Assembly (NCBI RefSeq): GCF_002849655.1 | Contig: NZ_PDNW01000024.1 | Coordinates: 1 to 49,951 of the forward strand | Direction of reading: 5' to 3' | DNA: 49,951 bases | Origin: Pollutimonas subterranea | GTDB lineage: Bacteria > Pseudomonadota > Gammaproteobacteria > Burkholderiales > Burkholderiaceae_B | Shown here: positions 15,390 through 24,759 of the stretch, piece by piece | Numbering within the stretch: position 1 is the first letter of the stretch | Layout of the letters: each line of letters begins with the position of its first letter | Program-made: the position numbers and the translations under genes | The notes under the pieces: model-generated | The model's database searches: none | What the model was told of the DNA's origin: nothing | What the model saw: only the letters and a program-made list of their open reading frames with translations

Positions 15390-17423
15390 ATGGCGGAAGC
15401 CGAAGATGTCATCACCGATGCGGCGCGCCATGCGACGATCTTTGCGCGGCAATTGTGGAAACGCCATCAGGGCGCGTCCAACATGCCGAGAATCATACAG
15501 CTTGCCGAGGTCGCCGACCGCCTGGATTTGCTGATCGGTGCTGTCTTTGGCACTCACTATCCATTGCGCACTGCGCAAGCGCCCGCTGCACGAACTTTGC
15601 TCGCGAGGCTGTTCCGACGCAATGACCTGCCTTCCCCCGCCCAAGCAGTGCCATCGACCGATGGACGCTCTTTATGGCTGCCAGCAGACCTTCAGAGCGC
15701 TGATTTTGATTTAAGCCTGGACCAGTTTAGAACGATGGCCCTGCAACAGGCCATGCGTGCATTCCGCGGTAACGCGCGAAAGATTGCAAGCCTGCCCTCG
15801 CCCATGGAGCGCGATACATGCCTGATCGTTGAGGCCTGCGCCAGCGATCAGGCCTTGATCGCCATGCTGCCTGGCCTGGAACCCGCCATTCATGCGCTGC
15901 GCCAACAGGCACTCGGCGCCCGTCCGCCCCTACCTACGATTTCGCCTCTTCACCACCCGCTTGAACGGCTGTTGCGCGCTATCCTGGCCAGCCCCGGCGC
16001 ATCACCGCCCCCCGAGCTGGCCGGATGCATGGCACCTGCCACATTAGTGGCGCAAGGTCGCAAGCTGGCGCTACGACTTGCCCCTATAGACCTCGCATCG
16101 TCGAAATGGGGCAAGACTGCCGTGTACAAAGACCGCTGGACGGGCGATGTCCAGTTGGCCGATCCCCTTGCCGCCGGCTTCAACGCCACCGGCGCCCCGG
16201 GCGACACCGACGGCACGCAAAAGCCCCGCAGCGCCACGTTGACGCGCCGCCCCAAGGTTCGCGACGCCATCGAAGACGAAGACGACGACGAACAAGGCGT
16301 ATGGATGATCCAGCCATCCCAGCCGAACGAGCACGCGGAAGACCCCATGGGGATGCAACGCCCCACCGATCAGGACGACGAGACCCCTCCGGAGGAGTTT
16401 GCCGACTCGCTATCGGAGCTGGCCGAAGCACGGCTCGTATCGACACCAGGAAGTCCCAAGGACATCCTCTTGTCGGACGATCCACCCCAAGCTCATGCAG
16501 GACACCAAGACGACAGCGTCGCAGACGCCGGCTCATCGCAACTGCGTTACCCGGAATGGGACTGCCGGATCAGCGCTTACCGCGATCCGGGAGCAACCGT
16601 GCACTTATTGAAGCCTGGGCTAGGTCCCATCGAATGGGTCAAGGAAACGCTGGAAAAACATCAAAGCATGCTCGGCGTCATACGGCGGCGCTTCGAGATG
16701 CTGCGGCCGGAACGCATCCGCTTGCGCAAGCAACTGGAAGGCGACGGCATTGATTTGGCCGCCTATACCGAAGCACTTGCAGACCGGCGCGCCGGGCTGG
16801 CCATGCCTCAGGGCCTCTACGAAAGCCAGCGTCCAGGCAAGCGGGATATGGCCATCATGCTGTTGATCGACATCAGCGGATCCACCGACTCGTGGCTGTC
16901 ATCCGTACAACGCGTCATCGATGTAGAGCGCGAAGCCCTGTTGCTGGTATGCACTGCGCTGGAAGGCTTGAACGAGCCCTATTCCGTCCAGGCATTCTCC
17001 GGCGAGGGTCCACAGGGCGTTACCGTGAGCGCCATCAAGGATTTTGACGAGCGCTACGATATACAGGTCGCACAGCGCATCGCCGCATTGGAACCGGACC
17101 GCTATACGCGTACGGGCGCGGCCCTGCGCCATGCGAGCATGCTGCTCATGAAACAGCCGGCGCAACACCGTCTTTTGATGCTGCTGTCGGACGGAAAGCC
17201 CAATGATGCCGATGAATACGACGGTCGCTACGGCGTAGAGGACATGCGACAGGCCGTCAACGAAGCCAAGCTGCAGGGCATCTTCCCCTTCTGCCTGACT
17301 ATCGACAGACAAGCGGCGAGCTACCTGCCCGCTGTATTCGGGCCGCGCCAGTATGCATTGCTGCCCAAACCGGAAATGCTTCCCACTGTGTTGCTAGACT
17401 GGATGCGCCGCCTGCTTGCATGA
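15390..17423 (+). CDS. norD: Nitric oxide reductase activation protein NorD (VWA domain)
   Basis: This 677-residue cytoplasmic protein is the usual partner of NorQ. The C-terminal third is a von Willebrand A domain with the MIDAS motif DISGS at residues 494-498, followed by TRTGAALRHAS and LMLLSDGKPND, typical of NorD and the related CbbO and CoxE proteins. The N-terminal region is helical. The middle (about residues 285-390) is an acidic, low-complexity linker that includes EDEDDDEQ and several PPEE/DD runs and is probably disordered. It ends the nor operon, and a LysR gene converges on it 34 bp later. The NorQD pair is needed to assemble active NorCB in denitrifiers (family knowledge). Confidence 0.93.
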   Translation: MAEAEDVITDAARHATIFARQLWKRHQGASNMPRIIQLAEVADRLDLLIGAVFGTHYPLRTAQAPAARTLLARLFRRNDLPSPAQAVPSTDGRSLWLPADLQSADFDLSLDQFRTMALQQAMRAFRGNARKIASLPSPMERDTCLIVEACASDQALIAMLPGLEPAIHALRQQALGARPPLPTISPLHHPLERLLRAILASPGASPPPELAGCMAPATLVAQGRKLALRLAPIDLASSKWGKTAVYKDRWTGDVQLADPLAAGFNATGAPGDTDGTQKPRSATLTRRPKVRDAIEDEDDDEQGVWMIQPSQPNEHAEDPMGMQRPTDQDDETPPEEFADSLSELAEARLVSTPGSPKDILLSDDPPQAHAGHQDDSVADAGSSQLRYPEWDCRISAYRDPGATVHLLKPGLGPIEWVKETLEKHQSMLGVIRRRFEMLRPERIRLRKQLEGDGIDLAAYTEALADRRAGLAMPQGLYESQRPGKRDMAIMLLIDISGSTDSWLSSVQRVIDVEREALLLVCTALEGLNEPYSVQAFSGEGPQGVTVSAIKDFDERYDIQVAQRIAALEPDRYTRTGAALRHASMLLMKQPAQHRLLMLLSDGKPNDADEYDGRYGVEDMRQAVNEAKLQGIFPFCLTIDRQAASYLPAVFGPRQYALLPKPEMLPTVLLDWMRRLLA

Positions 17424-17457
17424 CGACATAGCGTCCGCTGACATCTTGGGCCTCGCC

Positions 17458-18372
17458 TCAGGAAGCCAACGACCAAGGGTGCTGGGCAAGGCGATCCCCG
17501 AGGAAATCCAGGAACGAACGTACCGCCGGCACGAGTCCCCGGCGTGATGCGAATACAGCGTGGACAATGCCAGGCTGTGGCGCCCACTGCGGCAAGACAT
17601 GAACCAGCCGGCCGTCTGCAATTTCCTCGCGGCACATATAGTCGGGCAACACCCCCATGCCGACGCCGCCAAGCACCGCAAATTTCAACGTCAGGAGATC
17701 GTCCGCGACAAATCCCGGCTTATGCGACACGGCGTACTGTGCGCCATGAGGACCGAATAATTGCCAAGTGGCACGTCCATCATTGACGGACATTGACACC
17801 GAATCAAGCAATGAAAGATCGCTGGGATCGGCAGGCGTGATCTGGCGCTCAAGCTGCCTTGGACTGGCAACAAGGAAAGTATGGCTAAGCCCCAGGTGCT
17901 TGATGACGGCGCTACCACTGTCGGCCAGTGTTGCGCGAACCCGCAGCGCCACATCGACGCCCTCTTCGATCAAGTCCACAACATGATTGCTGACGCGCAT
18001 ATGCACCTGGACCTGCGGATACATCAAGAGATAGTCGGACAAAATGGGCCCCACCGCATTCTGCGCAAGCGTGACCGGGCACACCACCCGGATGAGACCT
18101 CGCGGCTCTGACTGTACCTGGGCAACGGCGGCCTCGGCAGCCAGCGCTTCCTCACGCATTGAGGCGCAATGGCGGTAATACAGCTGTCCGACCGTGGTGA
18201 GGGAAATCTTTCGCGTCGTTCGCTGAAGCAGCCTGACTCCCAAATGGGCTTCGAGAGCGGCCACGCGGCGCGACAGGCGCGACTTGGGTACGCCCAGCGT
18301 GCGGCCCGCGGCGGCAAAACCACCCTGATTCACGACTTCGGCGAAGTACATCATGTCGTTCAGATCTTGCAT
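17458..18372 (-). CDS. LysR-family transcriptional regulator
   Basis: This 304-residue LTTR has its winged HTH at residues 1-60 (FAEVVNQGGFAAAGRTLGVPKSRLSRRVAALEAHLGV), the pattern of the PA0477/CrgA-like subgroup. An effector domain covers about 90-295 (GLIRVVCPVTLAQNAVGPIL, GVDVALRVR). It diverges from the azoreductase gene across 121 bp, and LTTRs of this subgroup often regulate a divergent NADH:quinone or azoreductase gene. Autoregulation and control of azoR in response to quinones or electrophiles is the likely role, by context only. It converges on norD. Confidence 0.92.
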   Translation of the reverse strand: MQDLNDMMYFAEVVNQGGFAAAGRTLGVPKSRLSRRVAALEAHLGVRLLQRTTRKISLTTVGQLYYRHCASMREEALAAEAAVAQVQSEPRGLIRVVCPVTLAQNAVGPILSDYLLMYPQVQVHMRVSNHVVDLIEEGVDVALRVRATLADSGSAVIKHLGLSHTFLVASPRQLERQITPADPSDLSLLDSVSMSVNDGRATWQLFGPHGAQYAVSHKPGFVADDLLTLKFAVLGGVGMGVLPDYMCREEIADGRLVHVLPQWAPQPGIVHAVFASRRGLVPAVRSFLDFLGDRLAQHPWSLAS

Positions 18373-18493
18373 CGCTTATCCATTGGGTTTGTTTTCAGGA
18401 CAATCTATCGCAGTTTTACAGTCTTATCAATAAACAAGTGCTAATGCAAAATGGGAACCATGCACTGTTGCTGTAAACAAATCTGGAGCACAT
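18373..18493. promoter_or_regulatory. Divergent lysR/azoR promoter region
   Basis: This AT-rich 121-bp spacer contains GTTTTACAGTC near the lysR side and GCTGTAAACAAA near azoR, so TTTACAG and CTGTAAA arms face each other about 50 bp apart. An LTTR tetramer could use such separated sites. GGAG precedes the azoR start. Confidence 0.45.
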
Positions 18494-19144
18494 ATGAAAC
18501 TTCTACACGTCGACTCAAGCATTAATGGCGCCAACTCCGTCTCGCGCAAACTCACCAAAGACATCGTTTCCCAATGGATGGCTGATCACTCCAACACCCA
18601 GGTCGAATACCTGGATCTGGCGGCCGATACGCCCAGCCATTTTTCCCAAGACGCCATGGGCTTCCGGCTTCCGCCATCAAGCGTCGCACTGACCGAAGCC
18701 CAGCGCCGCGAAAATGACCTGTCGGAAAAGCTGGTATCGCAGTTCCTGGCCGCCGATGTGATTGTGGTGGGCTCGCCTTTGTATAATTTTTCGATCTCCA
18801 GCCAACTCAAGTCCTGGATCGATCGCCTGGCCCAGGCAGGACGTACATTCACCTACACGGCAAACGGTCCCGAAGGATTGGCAAAGGGCAAGATCGTCAT
18901 TGCCGCGCTCAGCCGTGGCGGCATCTACTCAACCAGCGAAGCTGGGCAGGCCATGGAACACCAGGAAAGCTACCTGAAAACGATATTCGGCTTCTTTGGC
19001 ATTACCGACGTGCGCGTAGTGCGAGCTGAAGGTACTGATATGGGCGCCGAAAGCCGCACAAAGGCGCTGCAGACCGCTGATGAATGCATCAAGGTCCTGG
19101 CCACAAACTCGTTTGACCCAAGCACGGCTGAAGTCGCAGCCTGA
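18494..19144 (+). CDS. azoR: FMN-dependent NADH:azoreductase / quinone reductase
   Basis: This 216-residue flavodoxin-like enzyme of the AzoR family carries out two-electron reduction of azo dyes and quinones with NADH, as a cytoplasmic homodimer. The FMN phosphate-binding N-terminus is [20 protein letters not shown]. The flavin-contacting loop [18 protein letters not shown] starts near residue 94 and includes the conserved PLYNFSIPS-type signature. A second conserved segment is [10 protein letters not shown]. Length matches E. coli AzoR (201) closely. The adjacent divergent LysR protein is the probable regulator. A role in detoxifying quinones or electrophiles is inferred from the family. 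Confidence 0.93.
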   Translation: MKLLHVDSSINGANSVSRKLTKDIVSQWMADHSNTQVEYLDLAADTPSHFSQDAMGFRLPPSSVALTEAQRRENDLSEKLVSQFLAADVIVVGSPLYNFSISSQLKSWIDRLAQAGRTFTYTANGPEGLAKGKIVIAALSRGGIYSTSEAGQAMEHQESYLKTIFGFFGITDVRVVRAEGTDMGAESRTKALQTADECIKVLATNSFDPSTAEVAA

Positions 19145-19287
19145 CGGTCAATAGCGCTCGAGACTGTCCGCTTGCGTTGCGAAGCGGCTACAGTCCGACG
19201 CTAATCAGGGGCTACAATCAGGCCAGACATCTCGACCCCGATCCAATCCTGGCGCGGGGCCGGGACGAACTGAAACGCTTGCCTATT

Positions 19288-20676
19288 GTGACCCCCCTCT
19301 CTTTCTCTTCCCTGCCGCTCTCGCGCGCCATACTCGACAATCTTGATAACCTTGGTTATCAAGCCATGACCCCTATCCAGGCGCAAGGCCTGCCACTCAT
19401 CGTCGAAGGCCGCGATCTCATCGCCCAGGCCAAGACGGGTAGCGGCAAGACAGCAGCATTCGGCCTCGGCATTGTCCACTCACTGAACGTTGCCTTGTCG
19501 TCGACCCAGGCGCTGGTCCTCTGCCCCACGCGGGAACTTGCAGAGCAGGTCGCCAACGAACTGCGGCGCTTGGCGCGTGCATTGGGCAATACCAAGATCA
19601 TTACGCTATGCGGCGGAACACCCATACGCCCGCAAGTCGAATCCCTCAAGTTTGGTGCCCACATCATTGTTGCCACGCCCGGCAGGCTAATGGACCACAT
19701 CGACCGCAATACGGTGGACCTGTCCCGAATCAAGACGCTGGTGCTGGATGAAGCCGATCGCATGCTTGACATGGGCTTCTACGACGATGTCAATCACATC
19801 GTCAACGCCTGCCCCGCTCAACGCCAGACCCTGCTGTTTTCGGCCACTTATGCCGACGACATCCGCAAGGCCAGTGCGCGTTTTCTCAAAAAACCGGCGG
19901 AAGTCAAAGTCGAATCCGTCCACGACGCCAGCCATATAGAACAGTTTTTCTACGAAATCGAAGCCGATCGCCGGCTCGCCGTCGTGGGGCAGTTGCTCGA
20001 GCATTTTCGGCCTGTGTCCACGCTGGCCTTTTGCAATACCAAGGCGCAATGCCGCGAGCTGGTCAAGTATCTCGAGTCGCGAGGTTTCAGCGCCCTGTCC
20101 CTGCATGGAGACCTCGAACAACGCGAGCGTGAAGACGTGCTGGTTCAGTTTTCCAATCGAAGCTGTTCGGTGCTGGTGGCCACTGACGTCGCTGCGCGCG
20201 GCCTGGATATCCAGACACTGGATGCCGTCATCAACGTCGACGTAACGCCGGACCCGGAAGTTCATATTCACCGCATCGGTCGTAGCGGTCGGGGCGGAGC
20301 CAAGGGCCTGGCGCTCAGCCTGTGTTCGCCCGATGAAATGCGATGGGCGACCCAGATTGAGAAGTACCAAAACCAGCCTTTGGTATGGGTGAACCCCAAG
20401 ACACTCAAGCCTGCGCCAGGCGGCCGCCTTAATCCCCCGATGATCACGCTATGCGTGCAAGGTGGGAAAAAAGACAAGCTGCGGCCGGGCGACTTGCTGG
20501 GCGCCCTGACCAAGGACGCCGGCTTCGCCGCCGACCAGATCGGAAAGATCAACATCCTGGAATTCGTAAGCTTCGTCGCCCTGGACAGGCATATCGCCAA
20601 AGATGCCTACGACAAGCTGAGCAACGGCAATATAAAAGGCCGTCGCTTCAGGATGCGCTTTATGTCGGAAATCTGA
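19288..20676 (+). CDS. dbpA: ATP-dependent RNA helicase DbpA
   Basis: DbpA is a DEAD-box helicase acting in 50S ribosome assembly, recruited to 23S rRNA hairpin 92. From GTG 19288 the protein is 462 residues, close to E. coli DbpA (457), and starts with the aligned segment TPLSFSSLPL. The frame continues upstream without a better start. Motifs are the Q motif (TPIQAQ), Walker A AKTGSGKT at about 48-55, DEAD at 154-157, SAT and HRIGRSGRGG. The C-terminal RNA-binding domain PF03880 (TLCVQGGKKDKLRPGDLLGA and on) distinguishes DbpA from other DEAD-box proteins. The start is the least certain part because no clear ribosome-binding site is visible. Confidence 0.92.
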   Translation: MTPLSFSSLPLSRAILDNLDNLGYQAMTPIQAQGLPLIVEGRDLIAQAKTGSGKTAAFGLGIVHSLNVALSSTQALVLCPTRELAEQVANELRRLARALGNTKIITLCGGTPIRPQVESLKFGAHIIVATPGRLMDHIDRNTVDLSRIKTLVLDEADRMLDMGFYDDVNHIVNACPAQRQTLLFSATYADDIRKASARFLKKPAEVKVESVHDASHIEQFFYEIEADRRLAVVGQLLEHFRPVSTLAFCNTKAQCRELVKYLESRGFSALSLHGDLEQREREDVLVQFSNRSCSVLVATDVAARGLDIQTLDAVINVDVTPDPEVHIHRIGRSGRGGAKGLALSLCSPDEMRWATQIEKYQNQPLVWVNPKTLKPAPGGRLNPPMITLCVQGGKKDKLRPGDLLGALTKDAGFAADQIGKINILEFVSFVALDRHIAKDAYDKLSNGNIKGRRFRMRFMSEI

Positions 20677-20698
20677 CGCCCACACCCTGCCCTATGGG

Positions 20699-21373
20699 TC
20701 AAAGGTGCTCTTTAAGCCAATGACCCAGCTTGGCCGCCTTGGTGCTGAGGTAGTTTTCGTTGAAGGGATTGCGATTTACCTGAATAGGTATGCGCTCGAC
20801 TACAGGCACGCCAAGGCTTTCAAGGGTATTCACCTTGCGTGGATTATTCGTCATGAGCCTCAACGACGTAATGCCGAAGTGATCCAGCATGGGCTTGCAC
20901 AGGTCGTATCGTCGCATGTCGGCCGGAAAACCCAACTGTTCGTTGGCCTCGACGGTGTCGGCGCCGGCATCTTGCAACTGATAGGCACGTATCTTGTTTA
21001 CCAAGCCGATGCCGCGTCCTTCCTGCCGCATATACAGCAAAGCGCCGCGCCCTTCGGCAGCGATGGCCCTGAGTGCGGTTTCAAGTTGAGCACCGCAATC
21101 ACAACGCTGGCTGAACAGAGCATCGCCCGTCAAGCATTCCGAGTGTACGCGAGCCATTACGGGCTCGCCATTGTTGACGTCGCCTAAGGTAAGCATGACA
21201 TGCTCTTTACCAGTGGCGGCTTCGACGAACACATGGATGCCGAACGTGGCCCACGGAGTCGGCAATTCGCTTGATGCGACGTAGTCGAGTACCTGGACCG
21301 CGGGTTTGGGCGGTTCATTTCCTGATTTTTCGAATTCCAATACGCCAGCGTCAGCGCCATACAAGGGCTGCAT
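20699..21373 (-). CDS. ribA: GTP cyclohydrolase II
   Basis: RibA opens GTP to the pyrimidine precursor, the first committed step of riboflavin synthesis. This 224-residue single-domain form lacks the RibB half found in RibBA fusions. Zn ligands are C80, C91 and C93 ([17 protein letters not shown]); the active-site segment [19 protein letters not shown] and the C-terminal NNPRKVN motif are intact. I place the start at ATG 21373 ([10 protein letters not shown]), which has GAGG upstream; the frame extends 13 codons further. It is convergent with dbpA, with only 22 bp between stops. No FMN riboswitch is visible upstream. Confidence 0.94.
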   Translation of the reverse strand: MQPLYGADAGVLEFEKSGNEPPKPAVQVLDYVASSELPTPWATFGIHVFVEAATGKEHVMLTLGDVNNGEPVMARVHSECLTGDALFSQRCDCGAQLETALRAIAAEGRGALLYMRQEGRGIGLVNKIRAYQLQDAGADTVEANEQLGFPADMRRYDLCKPMLDHFGITSLRLMTNNPRKVNTLESLGVPVVERIPIQVNRNPFNENYLSTKAAKLGHWLKEHL

Positions 21374-21704
21374 AAATAAACCTCGAAACAGAAGTACACC
21401 GGAGATTAACATTCTTCAATCGGCTTATGTCGCGACGCAGCATGCCTCGCGGCCTATGCGCCGAGTTTCCACAAGCGGTCTCCGGGCCGCGAGCCTGACC
21501 ATCATGATACTTCTACGCTGACAACAGCAATAGTGGCGGCAACAGCTTTCACTGTCTCGCACAGAGGACAATCTGCCGGGATACCCTATTGCGACCGGCC
21601 CGTTTAATACGCGTCGGCGAAAACCCAGATAAAATGGAGAAGTCCAGCAAGTCGGTGAACGCCATCGGGCGCACTGACGGCTTTAATTTTGAAGACTTGT
21701 AAAT
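21374..21704. other. 331-bp gene-poor spacer upstream of ribA
   Basis: I see no supported gene here. The spacer must hold the ribA promoter (minus) and the promoter for the unknown pair that starts at 21705 (plus). One structured element stands out: CTCGCGGCC at 21446-21454 and GGCCGCGAG at 21485-21493 are perfect inverted arms with a 30-bp loop, which lies in the likely ribA leader. The conserved boxes of an FMN riboswitch were looked for and not found. Confidence 0.5.
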
Positions 21705-22070
21705 TTGAATACTACACCGATCGAATCCTGGGGCTTTCTACATCCCGAATGCCACGGTTCCAAGGCCCTGATGTTTTTCAGTTGGGACCTGGCCAAGACC
21801 ATTGAACAGCAGTTCACCTTGCACGCTCAGTCGTCTTTGGCCATACAACTGTACGAGGCGCAAAAAGCGGTCGACCGTCTGCTTAATCAATATGTACAGA
21901 TACAAGCCAACCCCGATGCGTTCGAAGGTCAAAGCATCGAGTTGCACCTTGAGAGCGACGAGGCCGACCCTGACACCGCCCCAGTTCTTGCGCTCCACAC
22001 TTCACCTCACCTCGAACAGCTGATCATCGAATCGCAGGCCCAGCAACAGGCATCGCGCGCCATCAACTAG
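21705..22070 (+). CDS. Conserved protein of unknown function, first of a tandem paralogous pair
   Basis: This 121-residue soluble protein begins at TTG 21705; no ATG in frame is better placed, and a stop lies 15 bp upstream. It shares the pattern SWGFLHPECHGSKALMFFSWD...TIEQ with the downstream gene's QWGYERADCRGSFALSLFLDD...LIEH, plus a following helix that ends with a VDRLLNQY or ANKLVQAY segment. The two are therefore paralogues from an ancient duplication, now quite diverged. No signal peptide, TM segment or known domain is visible. The helical, Gln-rich content suggests a small cytoplasmic protein. The ribosome-binding site is weak. Confidence 0.65.
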   Translation: MNTTPIESWGFLHPECHGSKALMFFSWDLAKTIEQQFTLHAQSSLAIQLYEAQKAVDRLLNQYVQIQANPDAFEGQSIELHLESDEADPDTAPVLALHTSPHLEQLIIESQAQQQASRAIN

Positions 22071-22116
22071 AACGACGCATATCCAGTCGTATGCGCGGTC
22101 CATCAACGGAGTCCAC

Positions 22117-22458
22117 ATGACTACAAAGCAATGGGGCTATGAACGCGCCGATTGTCGCGGAAGCTTCGCGCTAAGCCTGTTCCTGGACGACATGGATCGT
22201 CTTATCGAGCACTACACCGCACAGGCCGCAGTACAACCCGACGCCGTACTGTTTCAAGCCCAGGCCGCCGCCAATAAACTGGTGCAGGCCTATGGAAAGA
22301 ACGCGCGCAACACGACAGCCTTTAGCAACCAGTTCATCGAGATCAAGTCTGTGGTCGATGACAAGGGCATGCTGGTGCTTGTTCCGATCTTTTCAAGTGG
22401 ACTGAAGCAAAAGCTTGTCGAACTGCTTAATCGGAGCAACGGGACCAGCGTCCATTAG
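22117..22458 (+). CDS. Conserved protein of unknown function, second of a tandem paralogous pair
   Basis: This is a 113-residue soluble protein starting MTTKQWGYERADCRGSF, with GGAG nine bases before the ATG. It aligns along most of its length with the preceding protein: a W-G-aromatic start, one conserved Cys followed by x-G-S, an Asp eight to ten residues on, then a long helix. The C-terminal part (FIEIKSVVDDKGMLVLVPIFSSGLKQKL) matches IELHLESDEADPDTAPVLALHTSPHLEQL of the first copy in predicted beta-beta-alpha order. The pair lie 46 bp apart on one strand and are probably cotranscribed. Function is unknown. Confidence 0.7.
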   Translation: MTTKQWGYERADCRGSFALSLFLDDMDRLIEHYTAQAAVQPDAVLFQAQAAANKLVQAYGKNARNTTAFSNQFIEIKSVVDDKGMLVLVPIFSSGLKQKLVELLNRSNGTSVH

Positions 22459-22491
22459 ATCGTACGCGCTCATGTCACCTGGAATGCGTGT

Positions 22492-22692
22492 ATGAAAATC
22501 ACCATTATTCTGCTAAGCATTCTTGCCGCCACGGCAATGTGGTGGTGGACGGTACGATCCCACCGAAACGCCGGAAAGCCTGGATTCGCCCAGCGGTTCA
22601 AGAATCTCTTTAAATGCCTGGCTGCCGGAGCCGTCGTTTACTTCGTCCTGATGGCTTGCGCCCTCGCTTACTTAATGGTTACGACGCCATAA
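22492..22692 (+). CDS. Small two-TM protein
   Basis: This 66-residue protein has a hydrophobic N-terminal helix (MKITIILLSILAATAMWWW), a basic loop (SHRNAGKPGFAQRFKNLFK) and a second hydrophobic helix ending in MVTTP. The positive loop between the helices predicts both termini outside and the loop in the cytoplasm. It lies 33 bp after the paralogous pair on the same strand and may share their transcript. It is too small and featureless for functional assignment, but codon use looks normal and no better frame overlaps it. Confidence 0.55.
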   Translation: MKITIILLSILAATAMWWWTVRSHRNAGKPGFAQRFKNLFKCLAAGAVVYFVLMACALAYLMVTTP

Positions 22693-22896
22693 CGACGAAT
22701 ACGAATGGCCACATCCATACACGAAGCGAATAAGACTTGCAAGATCGCTCAAAATGAAATGTAATAGGCCTTACAAAACGTGGTATTCCTCTGCGCAAAT
22801 GTAACTCGCGTCATGAACCATTTCTTTTGATGCAGCATGAATGCCACAGTCGTCATAATCAGGGGCCCTGCAAAAGGGCGTCCACGTTTTTTCACT

Positions 22897-23418
22897 ATGA
22901 GTCCCATCATGCCTGCTATTGCCCATAAAATTCTGGCCGGCGTGCTGTTCGTATTAGCCGGCCACGTTGCCGTTGCCGCCCCCACGCAATGGCCGACCAG
23001 CCCGTCGCGAACTCAACTGCCGACGCCTTACGGAAACCTGCACGTTGCCAACAATGAATATGTATACGAGTCCCGCCTGCAGATCGACGATGCCGATATC
23101 GATCCCATGGTGCAGGGCATCCTGAACATTACCTACGCGTTCAGTACACCTAATTCCCATACAGCGCTCGTATCGATTAATACAGGGAATAACGCCTGCC
23201 CGTACACGTACCGATGGGTCGTCCTTGAAAAATCCGGCTACAGGGTTTCACCCGAGTTCGGGTCGTGCAACGATCAAATCAAGGTGACGGTGAAGGGGCG
23301 CAAGCTAACGATGCTTACCCCGAGCGCTCATACACCCAACAAGGTAGACATGTACGTCTACGACGGCAAGACGCTGAAGCACCGCAGTGCGCAAAGCGTT
23401 GCCGATAAAGGGCGCTAA
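22897..23418 (+). CDS. Secreted protein of unknown function
   Basis: This is a protein of about 173 residues with a signal peptide (hydrophobic HKILAGVLFVLAGHVAVAA, cleavage near AVAA-PTQWP). The start is uncertain: ATG 22897 gives a reasonable signal peptide, ATG 22909 is also good, and the frame is open to ATG 22837. The mature part contains two cysteines in a likely disulfide (NNACPYTYRW, FGSCNDQIKV) and a mixed beta pattern (YVYESRLQIDDADI, ALVSINTGNNA). A terminator-like short hairpin plus T-run (GCCCT..AGGGC..TTTTTT) sits just before the ATG. No family is recognised. A periplasmic location is expected. Confidence 0.6.
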   Translation: MSPIMPAIAHKILAGVLFVLAGHVAVAAPTQWPTSPSRTQLPTPYGNLHVANNEYVYESRLQIDDADIDPMVQGILNITYAFSTPNSHTALVSINTGNNACPYTYRWVVLEKSGYRVSPEFGSCNDQIKVTVKGRKLTMLTPSAHTPNKVDMYVYDGKTLKHRSAQSVADKGR

Positions 23419-23463
23419 CAGCGGCACATGTGGGGGCGAGCTGCGGCGCAATGTTTTCCCGCA

Positions 23464-24759
23464 TCAGGGTTTCATCACCTGATAGGGCAGCCATGTTGCT
23501 ATCGACGGCACAAGCATTACCAGCAGCAGTGCCAATAGCATTACACCCAGGAAGGGCCAAATGGCTCGTACACCTTCCGAGAACGGTATTTTTGCGATGC
23601 TGGACGTGATGAATAGCAGAAGAGCAACAGGCGGGGTCAGACCACCGATCTGGGTGATCATCACCATAATGATGCCAAGCTGAAGCTGGTCAATTTGAAA
23701 CACCGTGCCGATATAAACGATAGTCGGCACCATCACCACGATTACAGCCAAACCATCGAGCATCATGGTCAAGACCAGCATGACGGCAGTCAGCAAAAGC
23801 AGCATCAAGAGTCGGCTTTCGGTGACACCTCTCAGCGCATTCAAAACCTCATCATTGAAGTTCAGATAGCTCAGCAACCATCCCAGCACGCCTGCCATCG
23901 CGACAATTCCTGCGACCATTGCAGTTGTGATTGCCGCATCGACGAGCACACTGGGCAGATCACGCCAGCGCATAATGCGATACCACACCATGCTTACCAC
24001 CAGGCTATATACACAGGCGACGACACCAGCCTCTGTCGCGGTGAACACGCCTCCCAGGATACCGCCCATGATGACGACCGGCGCCAACAAGGCAGGCCAT
24101 ACTTTGACCGTGGCGCGGGCGATCTGCTTCAAGCTGGCACGCGGCAATGTATGGCGCAACTCAGGATAAGCTGGTAGATACGACATGCCGTAGATTAGCG
24201 TCATCAGGAGCACGGCTATCATGAGCCCAGGCATGACGCCCGCCATAAACAAGCCGCCGATCGATACACCTGTTATCGAGCCGTAGATAATCATCGTCAT
24301 GCTGGGAGGGATGATTGGTCCTATGGTTGAAGCTGCTGCTACCACGGCCGCCGCATAGCCCGGGCGATAGCCGCTGTCTTTCATAGGTGGAATAATTACA
24401 GAGCCGACAGCGGCCGCTTCGGCTGCGGAGGATCCGGAAATGTTTGCCATGGCGGTGCACGACAGGATGGCGGTATGTCCGAGACTTCCGCGGATATGGC
24501 CAACGACCGTTTGCGAAAACTGAATTAATCCGGCGCTCAGACCGCCACGCGTCATGATGGCGCCCGCCAAAATGAAGTACGGCAGTGCCAGCAAGCTGAA
24601 GGAGTCGAGCATCGCAAAAGCCTTTTGCGGCATGAGCGCTGGGACCAAGCCCGGAATTACCATAATACTGGTCAGACTTACCGACGCGATGGCAAGCAGA
24701 ATGGGTACGCCCAAAAAAATAAGCGTGAGCATGCAGATAAAAATAATGACCAGTGTCAT
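23464..24759 (-). CDS. dctM: TRAP transporter large permease (DctM type)
   Basis: This 431-residue inner-membrane protein is the ion-coupled translocation subunit of a TRAP transporter, importing an organic acid with a Na+ gradient. Family features are the N-terminal FLGVPILLAIA, ALPYFILAGAIMTRGGLSAGLI, the conserved SGSSAAEAAAVGSVIIPPMKDSGY and GPIIPPSMTMIIYG segments, and about 12 hydrophobic helices. Its start overlaps the stop of the small permease gene by four bases (ATGA). It is last in the dctPQM unit that diverges from the LacI gene and is presumably controlled by it. Confidence 0.94.
   Translation of the reverse strand: MTLVIIFICMLTLIFLGVPILLAIASVSLTSIMVIPGLVPALMPQKAFAMLDSFSLLALPYFILAGAIMTRGGLSAGLIQFSQTVVGHIRGSLGHTAILSCTAMANISGSSAAEAAAVGSVIIPPMKDSGYRPGYAAAVVAAASTIGPIIPPSMTMIIYGSITGVSIGGLFMAGVMPGLMIAVLLMTLIYGMSYLPAYPELRHTLPRASLKQIARATVKVWPALLAPVVIMGGILGGVFTATEAGVVACVYSLVVSMVWYRIMRWRDLPSVLVDAAITTAMVAGIVAMAGVLGWLLSYLNFNDEVLNALRGVTESRLLMLLLLTAVMLVLTMMLDGLAVIVVMVPTIVYIGTVFQIDQLQLGIIMVMITQIGGLTPPVALLLFITSSIAKIPFSEGVRAIWPFLGVMLLALLLVMLVPSIATWLPYQVMKP

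Noticed and set aside
21374-21704. FMN riboswitch upstream of ribA
   Set aside because: The conserved RFN boxes are absent; only an unrelated inverted repeat is visible.
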